From: Spirochaetales bacterium
GTDB taxonomy: Bacteria > Spirochaetota > Spirochaetia > SZUA-6 > DRHE01
Assembly: GCA_016930895.1 (NCBI GenBank)
Contig: JAFGFV010000425.1
Coordinates: 1 to 10,308, forward strand
Length of the DNA stretch: 10,308 bases
Direction: 5' to 3'
Of this stretch, positions 5,612 to 10,308 are shown piece by piece. The notes under the pieces are model-generated. The model was not told the DNA's origin and did not search any database. It was given only the letters and a program-made list of their open reading frames with translations. How positions within the stretch are numbered: position 1 is the first letter of the stretch; every line of letters starts with the position of its first letter. Made by a program: the position numbers and the translations under genes.

Positions 5612-6508
5612 ATGACCGCCCGCCACACGAACGACCCGCACACACTTCCGACCCCAGGTCCGGCCCCGGGATGGACTCCCGTCCAGCGGCAGCGCCTGCG
5701 CCAGCTGAACGTCCCTGAGCAGGAGGAAGAGCTCGTCTTCGCGAACCCGGAGGAGCGCGACCAAGCGTTCCGGGAGATCGAGAAGCGCCTCAGCCAGGAG
5801 CAGCGCCGGCAGCTCAAGGCCCTGCAGGGGTCCGTTGGGGAGGCGGCTCCGTCGCCTCGAATCCTCCGACTGGAGGCCACCCTGGCGACGGGGTTGCGCG
5901 GCGCCGGCTTTACCCAGGTCAGGACCCCCACCCTGCTGTCGCGGCGCCTGCTCGCCCGCATGGGCATCCGCGAGGGCCACCCCATGTACGACCGGATGTT
6001 CTGGGTCGACGACAGGCACTGCCTGCGGCCCATGCTCGCTCCCCACCTGTATTCACTGCTGGTCGACCTGGCCCGCGTGTGGGACCGGCCGATCCGCCTG
6101 TTCGAGGTCGGCAGCTGCTTTCGCCGGGAGACCCGCGGCTCCCAGCACGCCGCGGAGTTCACCATGCTCAACCTGGTGGAGATGGGTCTGCCCGGCCCGA
6201 GCTGTCGGGAGCGCCTGGAGACCCTCGCCCGGCTCGTGCTGCAGGAGGCGGGCATCCCCGAGTACCGTATCGAGGAGAAGCGCTCGGCGGTGTACGGCAC
6301 GACCATCGATCTGGTCGCGGGGGACCTGGAGCTGGGCTCCGCCGCCATCGGACCGCACTCCCTGGACCGCCCCTGGCGGATCACCGAGGCGTGGGTCGGC
6401 ATCGGCTTCGGACTGGAGCGCCTGCTCATGGCGCGGGAGAACAGCGGCAGCCTGGGCCGGTGGTCGCGGAGCCTGGAGTACCTGGATGGCATCACCCTTC
6501 GCCTCTAG
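5612..6508 (+). CDS. pylSc: pyrrolysyl-tRNA synthetase, catalytic (C-terminal) subunit PylSc
   Basis: PylSc is a class II aminoacyl-tRNA synthetase that activates Pyl and charges tRNA-Pyl; in bacteria the tRNA-binding N-terminal domain is a separate protein (here pylSn). At 298 residues it has the bacterial PylSc length. Visible parts are the tRNA-contacting N-terminal helices 'WTPVQRQRLRQLN' (21-33), 'LRPMLAPHLYSLL' (138-150), motif 2 'FEVGSCFRRETRGSQHAAEF' (164-183), and motif 3 'WVGIGFGLERLLM' (261-273). Pocket positions equivalent, by recalled alignment, to M. mazei N346, C348, Y384 and W417 are N187, V189, Y228 and W261. ATG 5612 has no Shine-Dalgarno site and follows twin hairpins, so its translation may depend on ribosomes arriving from mtbC. 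The stop is TAG (6506-6508), inside the start of pylB; readthrough would append about 137 residues in an otherwise non-coding frame. Confidence 0.95.
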   Translation: MTARHTNDPHTLPTPGPAPGWTPVQRQRLRQLNVPEQEEELVFANPEERDQAFREIEKRLSQEQRRQLKALQGSVGEAAPSPRILRLEATLATGLRGAGFTQVRTPTLLSRRLLARMGIREGHPMYDRMFWVDDRHCLRPMLAPHLYSLLVDLARVWDRPIRLFEVGSCFRRETRGSQHAAEFTMLNLVEMGLPGPSCRERLETLARLVLQEAGIPEYRIEEKRSAVYGTTIDLVAGDLELGSAAIGPHSLDRPWRITEAWVGIGFGLERLLMARENSGSLGRWSRSLEYLDGITLRL

Positions 6509-7649
6509 ACGCCTCACGGAGGCCGGCGTCGAGGAGTTCCTGGCCCGTTGCCTGGCCGGCGAGGGCGGCCCCACCGCGGCGGAGGCGGCCTCGCTCCTGG
6601 AGCCCGGCGCCCTGACACCGCCCCTGCGCGAGGGGATCTATGCCGCCGCCCGGGAAATGCGCCGGCGCTACTTCGGCGAAGCGGTGTACCTCTACGGGTT
6701 CCTGTACCTGAGCACCTGGTGCCGGAACGACTGCCGCTTCTGCTACTACCGCCGCTCCAATCCCCACTGCGAACGCTACCGCAAGAGTCCCGAGGCCGTG
6801 CACCGGGCGGCGCAGCGCCTGGCGGAGCAGGGCGTGCACCTCCTGGACCTGACCATGGGGGAGGACCCGCAGCTGCACGCCCCCGGAGGGAGCGAAGCCC
6901 TGGTCCGGCTGGTCGATGAGCTCAAGACCCGCACGGGGCTTCCGCTCATGCTCTCTCCCGGACTCTTGGACCCTGTCACCCTCGCCGACCTGCACCGGGC
7001 CGGGGCGGATTGGTACGCCCTGTACCAGGAGACCCACAATCGACGGTTGTTCGCCCACCTGCGTCCCGGGCAGTCCTACGACGCGCGCTGGCAGGCCAAG
7101 CTGAAGGCCCGGGAGCTGGGCCTGCTGGTCGAGGAGGGGGTTCTCTGCGGCGTGGGCGAAACCCCCGAGGACCTGGCCCAGTCCCTGGAGGCCATGCGCG
7201 AGCTGGACGCCGACCAGGTCCGCGCCATGAGCTTCGTCAGGCAGCCGGGGATCCCGCTGCGCCCCGGCTCCACCCGCGCCGGGAAGGGGGCGGATGACCC
7301 CGGCGCGCGGGAATGCCTGCTCATCGCGCTCATGCGCCTGCTCCTGCCGGACCGCCTGATACCGGCCACCCTGGACGTGGAAGGCCTGGAAGGCCTGGAG
7401 AGGCGCGTGAGGGCGGGCGCCAACGTGGTCAGCTCGATCGTTCCCCCCGGGGAGGGGCTGGCCGGGGTCGCCCAGGCCAGCCTGGACATCGAAGAGGGGC
7501 GCCGCGGAGTGGATGCCGTCCGGGAGGTGCTGGAACGCTGCGGCTGCGCCGTGGCCCGCCCTGCGGAGTACGCGGCCTTCCTGCGGCGGCGGCTGGCCGC
7601 GCGGGCCGAGAGCCGCGGCGGCTCCGGCGGCCCAGGAGACACGCCGTGA
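6486..7649 (+). CDS. pylB: PylB, radical SAM methylornithine synthase
   Basis: PylB rearranges L-lysine to (3R)-3-methyl-D-ornithine, the first step of Pyl synthesis, using a [4Fe-4S] cluster and S-adenosylmethionine. The product is 387 residues. The cluster motif is C79-x3-C83-x2-C86 in 'STWCRNDCRFCYYRR'. Family sequence follows: 'LLDLTMGEDPQLH', 'GADWYALYQETHNRRLF', 'GVGETPEDL', 'MSFVRQPGIPL' and 'NVVSSIVPPGEGLAGV'. The start is ATG 6486, with GGAG at 6475-6478 seven bases upstream; it overlaps the end of pylSc by 23 bases. The frame is open much further upstream, but that is shadow coding inside pylSc. The TGA stop overlaps the GTG start of pylC, so translation is probably coupled. The C-terminal 'AESRGGSGGPGDTP' looks disordered. 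Confidence 0.95.
   Translation: MASPFASRRLTEAGVEEFLARCLAGEGGPTAAEAASLLEPGALTPPLREGIYAAAREMRRRYFGEAVYLYGFLYLSTWCRNDCRFCYYRRSNPHCERYRKSPEAVHRAAQRLAEQGVHLLDLTMGEDPQLHAPGGSEALVRLVDELKTRTGLPLMLSPGLLDPVTLADLHRAGADWYALYQETHNRRLFAHLRPGQSYDARWQAKLKARELGLLVEEGVLCGVGETPEDLAQSLEAMRELDADQVRAMSFVRQPGIPLRPGSTRAGKGADDPGARECLLIALMRLLLPDRLIPATLDVEGLEGLERRVRAGANVVSSIVPPGEGLAGVAQASLDIEEGRRGVDAVREVLERCGCAVARPAEYAAFLRRRLAARAESRGGSGGPGDTP
6511..6523 (+). other. triloop hairpin after the pylSc terminal TAG
   Basis: GCCTC-ACG-GAGGC is a 5-bp stem with a 3-base loop, beginning 2 bases after the pylSc TAG and lying inside the start of pylB. Reported because of its similarity in size and position to the hairpins after the other terminal TAGs. 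Confidence 0.4.
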
Positions 7650-8851
7650 CCCTGGGCGTCGTGGGGGGCAGGCTGCAGGGGCTGGAGGCGGCCTACCTGG
7701 CCGGGAGGGCGGGATGGCGCACCCGGGTCGTGGACCGCTCTGACCCGGAGACCCTGCCGGCCGCCGGCCTGTGCGACGAGGCGTTGCGCGCCGACGCCAC
7801 GGACCCGCGGCAGCTCGACCGGGCCCTGTCCGGGGTGGACCTGGTGCTCCCGGCCCTGGAGGACGAAGCGGCACTGGAGGGCCTGTGCCGGTGGGCCCGA
7901 GCCGGCGGCGTGCCCCTGGCCTTCGACCTTCCCGCCTGGCGCCTGACCGCCTCCAAGCGGGCCAGTCACGAGCTCTTCGACCGCCTGGGGGTGCCGACCC
8001 CGCGCCCGTGGCCCCACTGCGCGTTCCCGGTGCTCGGCAAGCCGGAGCGAGGCAGCGGCAGCGAAGGGGTGTGCGTGTTTCGGGACGGAGAAGAGCTCGA
8101 GGCGGCAAGGAAACGGGGTCTCGTGGGCCCAGGCACGCTCCTCCAGGAGTTCCTTCCGGGCCCGTCCTTCTCCCTGGAAATCCTGGGCGTTCCCGGAGCC
8201 TACAGGACCCTGCAGGTCACCGATTTGGCCATGGATCCGGCCTTCGACTGCAAGCGGGTGCAGGCCCCGACCGCCCTATCCCCTGGCCACGTGCGGGAGC
8301 TCGAACGCCTGAGCCTGGCCCTGGCAGGGGGGGTGGGGCTCCGCGGGCTCATGGACGTCGAGGCGGTTCTCCACGAAGACACGCTGAGGGTGCTGGAGAT
8401 CGATGCCCGCCTTCCCAGCCAGACTCCCACGGCCGTGTACTGGTCCACCGGGATCAACATGCTCGAAGAGCTGGCGGCCCTGTTCCTGCCTGGCGTCGCC
8501 GGCCGCCCCGCTGCGGCCCCGCGCGCCGCTCCGGCCCCCCGTTCCGGCGCGCCGACCGCGCCGCGGGCGGTGATCTTCGAGCACCTCCGGGCCGAAGGGG
8601 GAGTTCTCGAGACCGGGGGTGAGCATCTTCTCGCCGGAGCTAGCGGCATCCGGCTGCAGCCGGGCCTGTTCGGGACCGAGGAGGCGTTGAGCAACTACGC
8701 CCCGGGGCGGGATGCGTGGGTGGCCACCCTGGTCCTTACCGCGCCGGACCGCGAGCAGGCCGAGGCGCGCCGGCAGGCAGTGGTCAGCGAAATCATGGCC
8801 CGGACCGGAGCCGCGCGCTTCCACGATCCGGAGCCGGAGGCATTCCGGTGA
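7646..8851 (+). CDS. pylC: PylC, 3-methylornithine:lysine ligase
   Basis: PylC is an ATP-grasp ligase that joins 3-methyl-D-ornithine to the epsilon-amine of a second lysine, the second step of Pyl synthesis. The product is 401 residues. The N-terminal pre-ATP-grasp fold shows 'VVGGRLQGLEAAYLAGRAGW' (5-24); the ATP-grasp core shows 'LGKPERGSGSEGV' (130-142) and 'LLQEFLPGPSFSLEILG' (165-181). The metal and substrate region is 'MDVEAV..LRVLEIDARLPSQTP' (236-261, with E239, E251, D253). The start is GTG 7646 overlapping the pylB TGA (GTGA), with GGAG 7 bases upstream; the open frame further upstream is shadow coding in pylB. An Ala/Pro-rich segment at about 286-307 has no counterpart in the archaeal protein as I recall it and is probably a flexible loop. 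The TGA stop overlaps the pylD GTG. Confidence 0.95.
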   Translation: MTLGVVGGRLQGLEAAYLAGRAGWRTRVVDRSDPETLPAAGLCDEALRADATDPRQLDRALSGVDLVLPALEDEAALEGLCRWARAGGVPLAFDLPAWRLTASKRASHELFDRLGVPTPRPWPHCAFPVLGKPERGSGSEGVCVFRDGEELEAARKRGLVGPGTLLQEFLPGPSFSLEILGVPGAYRTLQVTDLAMDPAFDCKRVQAPTALSPGHVRELERLSLALAGGVGLRGLMDVEAVLHEDTLRVLEIDARLPSQTPTAVYWSTGINMLEELAALFLPGVAGRPAAAPRAAPAPRSGAPTAPRAVIFEHLRAEGGVLETGGEHLLAGASGIRLQPGLFGTEEALSNYAPGRDAWVATLVLTAPDREQAEARRQAVVSEIMARTGAARFHDPEPEAFR

Positions 8852-9684
8852 GCCGCCTGACCGCTGGGGACGTCCGCGGCATCGACCGGCGCTCCCTGGC
8901 CCACGCCGACCGCGCGCTGCTCGAGTCCACCGGGCTGACCCTGTTCGGTCTGGCCTGCCGGGCGGCCGGTCTCGAAGAGGCGGCCGGCCGCGAGCTGGCG
9001 GCCCGGGTTACAGCGGCGGTCGTGCCCATGAACTGCGGCGAAGGGCTCATCCCCGGGTTCGCCGCAGCGGTGGGGTCGATCCTGGCCCACCTGGGCTGCC
9101 GCTGCCGCGTGACCGCCGGGGGCGAAGTCACCGGGCTGGCCGAAGCCGTCGAGCAGGGCTGCGACCTGGTATTCAGCTCCGACGATTCCCGTTTCGTGGC
9201 CTTCGACCTGCGCCACCGCAGAATCGTCGACAACGCCTCCGCCACGGCCCACGGCTTCGCGGCCGGCCTCTCCCGACTGGCCGGCGGTCTGGAAGGAAAA
9301 CAGGTGCTCGTCGTAGGGTGCGGCAGGGTCGGCTCCACGGCCGGCCGGCGCCTGCTCGAGGAAGGCGCGCGGGTCGCACTCCACGACATCGACGCCAGCC
9401 GTGCCCGGGCCCTGGCCCGGGAGCTCGGCGGCCGCCGAACAGGCAGCCTGGCGGTGGAACCGGAGCTGACCGCGGCCTTGCGCCGGCACAGCCTGCTGCT
9501 CCTGGCCGCCCCGGCGGGTGGGATCATTGGAAAAGAAGACCTGCTGCCGGGCTCACGGGTTGCGGCGCCGGGTGTCCCCCTGGGGCTGACGCCGGAAGCC
9601 GCCGCGGCCCTGGGCACGCGACTGCTCCACGACCCGCTGCAGACCGGCGTGGCCGTGATGCTCATGGAGGCGCTCGCTCCATGA
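8848..9684 (+). CDS. pylD: PylD, pyrrolysine synthase (dehydrogenase)
   Basis: PylD oxidises the ornithine end of the PylC product with NAD+, allowing the ring of Pyl to close spontaneously with loss of ammonia: the last biosynthetic step. The product is 278 residues. The N-terminal part carries 'PMNCGEGLIPGFAAAV' (60-75) and 'SDDSRFVAFD' (111-120), typical of PylD. The Rossmann domain has the dinucleotide motif G157-C-G159-R-V-G162 in 'VLVVGCGRVGS' and an acid at D180 at the end of the next strand. 'PGVPLGLTPEA' and 'HDPLQTGVAVM' close the protein. The start is GTG 8848 within GTGA of the pylC stop, with GGAGG at 8836-8840, 7 bases away. The open frame before it is shadow coding in pylC. The TGA stop is overlapped by an ATG that opens a 6-codon mini-frame before pylSn. 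Confidence 0.94.
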   Translation: MSRLTAGDVRGIDRRSLAHADRALLESTGLTLFGLACRAAGLEEAAGRELAARVTAAVVPMNCGEGLIPGFAAAVGSILAHLGCRCRVTAGGEVTGLAEAVEQGCDLVFSSDDSRFVAFDLRHRRIVDNASATAHGFAAGLSRLAGGLEGKQVLVVGCGRVGSTAGRRLLEEGARVALHDIDASRARALARELGGRRTGSLAVEPELTAALRRHSLLLLAAPAGGIIGKEDLLPGSRVAAPGVPLGLTPEAAAALGTRLLHDPLQTGVAVMLMEALAP

Positions 9685-9711
9685 AGGAGCCCGCGCCGTG
9701 AAGGAGCCCGC
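9682..9711 (+). repeat. 13-base direct repeat with 17-base period at the pylD-pylSn junction
   Basis: TGAAGGAGCCCGC occurs at 9682-9694 and again at 9699-9711. The first copy with the preceding A gives ATG 9681, encoding MKEPAP and then TGA 9699-9701. The second copy forms the first codons of pylSn (GTG then KEPAR). A 17-base duplication appears to have displaced the original ATGA overlap by a non-multiple of three and forced use of GTG. Confidence 0.75.
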
Positions 9712-10099
9712 CCGCCGCTACTACCGCAAGCGGATCGACCTGTTCCGCCTGATCGAGAAGATCAAGCTCTGGCCCTCCCGCCGGGGCATTCTGCACGGCA
9801 TCCGTTCAATCACGATCCACGGGGACATGGCCGAAATCCTCACCCACTGCGGCAAGAGCTTCACGGCGCGCAACTCCCGCAACAGCCGGGCCGCCCGCTG
9901 GCTGCGCAACAAGTGGCACCAGAAGGTGTGCCCGGCCTGCGGCATTCCGGAGTGGAAGCTGGCCAAGTACTCAGCCACCTACTTCAAGCGCCGCCACGGG
10001 TCGCTGCTGGACCGCCCGGAGCCCGATCGGCCGGATCGCCGCGATCCGCCGGACCGGCGAGACCCACCGGAGCAGCCGGACCAGCCCGCGGGGACCTAA
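9698..10099 (+). CDS. pylSn: pyrrolysyl-tRNA synthetase, N-terminal tRNA-binding subunit PylSn
   Basis: PylSn binds tRNA-Pyl with high affinity, gripping the small variable loop, and works with PylSc. The product is 133 residues. Residues 8-98 match the PylSn domain: 'YYRKRIDLFRLIEKIKLWPSR', 'GILHGIRSI', 'FTARNSRNSRAARWLRNKW', then C78-P-A-C81 and 'PEWKLAKYSATYF'. The CxxC pair, with upstream histidines, may hold the zinc reported for this domain. The start is GTG 9698, with AAGGAG (9684-9689) 8 bases upstream. After residue 103 there is a tail of about 30 residues made almost only of D, R, P, E and Q, with a tandem 'DRRDPP' pair; this is not expected from the Desulfitobacterium protein as I recall it. 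The TAA stop overlaps, tail to tail, the TAG of the next gene on the other strand. It is the last gene of the operon. Confidence 0.93.
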   Translation: MKEPARRYYRKRIDLFRLIEKIKLWPSRRGILHGIRSITIHGDMAEILTHCGKSFTARNSRNSRAARWLRNKWHQKVCPACGIPEWKLAKYSATYFKRRHGSLLDRPEPDRPDRRDPPDRRDPPEQPDQPAGT

Positions 10100-10308
10100 T
10101 CCCCAGCCTGGCCCAGCTCGCCCACCAGCAGTCGCTCCAGCTCGGAAGCGGTCGGCTCCCCGGCCTGCACGGGCGGACGGCCCGAGGGCTCGCTCCTGCC
10201 GGACAGGAGAAGCGAGCGGGCCAGGGGCACGAACAGCTCCTCGCCTTCCGGCGAAAGTCCCCAGCGCACCCTCCGCGGGCCATCCGGCCGATGCCCGTCC
10301 TTCCCGCC
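10096..10308 (-). CDS. C-terminal end of an unidentified protein, possibly a winged-helix regulator
   Basis: A frame open from the right edge ends at TAG 10098-10096, giving the last 70 residues of a protein. Codons are strongly G/C-ending, and the product is sensible: basic 'PRRVRWGLSPEGEELFVPLA', then 'RSLLLSG', a proline-rich linker, and a helix 'ASELERLLVGELGQAGD'. 'WGLSPEGEELF' resembles the wing and following helix of MarR/HxlR-like regulators ('Y-x-LTPEG'), but that is too short to be sure. The stop overlaps the pylSn TAA by two bases, so the two genes converge with no room for a terminator. It is another TAG-ended gene; readthrough would enter sequence antisense to pylSn. Confidence 0.55.
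   Translation of the reverse strand, partial: GGKDGHRPDGPRRVRWGLSPEGEELFVPLARSLLLSGRSEPSGRPPVQAGEPTASELERLLVGELGQAGD

Noticed and set aside
5835..6485. N-terminal extension of pylB back to 5835
   Set aside because: The region codes for PylSc in another frame; ATG 6486 has its own Shine-Dalgarno site and gives family length.
6492..8108. Long minus-strand frame of 538 codons opposite pylB and pylC
   Set aside because: It is antisense to genes with clear motifs, its product is low-complexity Arg/Pro/Gly, and such frames are expected in GC-rich DNA.
9984..10283. Minus-strand frame of 99 codons over the pylSn end
   Set aside because: Its product is a Pro/Arg/Ala/Cys mix and it overlaps pylSn; the adjacent frame ending at 10096 is more protein-like and better placed.
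1..10308. CRISPR array, insertion sequence or phage attachment site
   Set aside because: No regularly spaced repeats, transposase genes or terminal inverted repeats were seen; the repeats found are the gene duplication, twin hairpins, a 17-base duplication and a coding repeat.

Overview
This window is a GC-rich bacterial locus for growth on methylamines. It carries its own pyrrolysine (Pyl, the 22nd amino acid) genetic-code expansion. The origin is judged bacterial because the pyrrolysyl-tRNA synthetase is split into two genes (pylSc and pylSn) and the pyl genes overlap in a compact operon with good Shine-Dalgarno sites. The host is probably an anaerobe. The 'WAGG-x-QEAA' ends of the two solute-binding-protein leaders resemble spirochaete exported proteins, but this is too weak to assign a phylum.

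Left half, minus strand (read right to left): a complete LivK-type ABC-transporter solute-binding protein (3183-2011); mttB, trimethylamine:corrinoid methyltransferase (1913-432), interrupted by an in-frame amber codon at the exact Pyl position of the family; then the first 108 codons of a second, closely similar binding protein (325-1, running off the window). The two binding-protein genes have matching promoter regions and flank mttB, which suggests a duplication.

Right half, plus strand: a divergent promoter region (3184-3399), then mtbB (dimethylamine:corrinoid methyltransferase, with an in-frame Pyl TAG), pylT (amber-decoding tRNA-Pyl, anticodon CTA), mtbC (the B12-binding corrinoid protein), pylSc, pylB, pylC, pylD and pylSn. 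pylB, pylC and pylD make Pyl from lysine; PylSc plus PylSn charge tRNA-Pyl; the tRNA decodes TAG in mttB and mtbB; the methyltransferases pass methyl groups to the cobalt of MtbC. The methyl-accepting enzyme, the corrinoid reactivase (RamA type) and monomethylamine methyltransferase (mtmB) are not in the window. The last 213 bases hold the end of an unrelated convergent gene whose stop overlaps that of pylSn.

The system itself is known. The unusual part is how amber codons are used within it. mttB, mtbB, mtbC and pylSc all also END in TAG, and so does the convergent gene, so the host has not purged amber stops. Read through with Pyl, mtbB and mtbC would each terminate at a TGA that overlaps the ATG of the next gene (ATGA). 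pylSc lacks a Shine-Dalgarno site and sits behind two tandem hairpins that start at the mtbC TAG. This raises the possibility of Pyl-dependent readthrough and translational coupling as feedback control. Each of the four terminal TAGs in the system is followed within 0-5 bases by a short triloop hairpin; the two Pyl-encoding TAGs are not.
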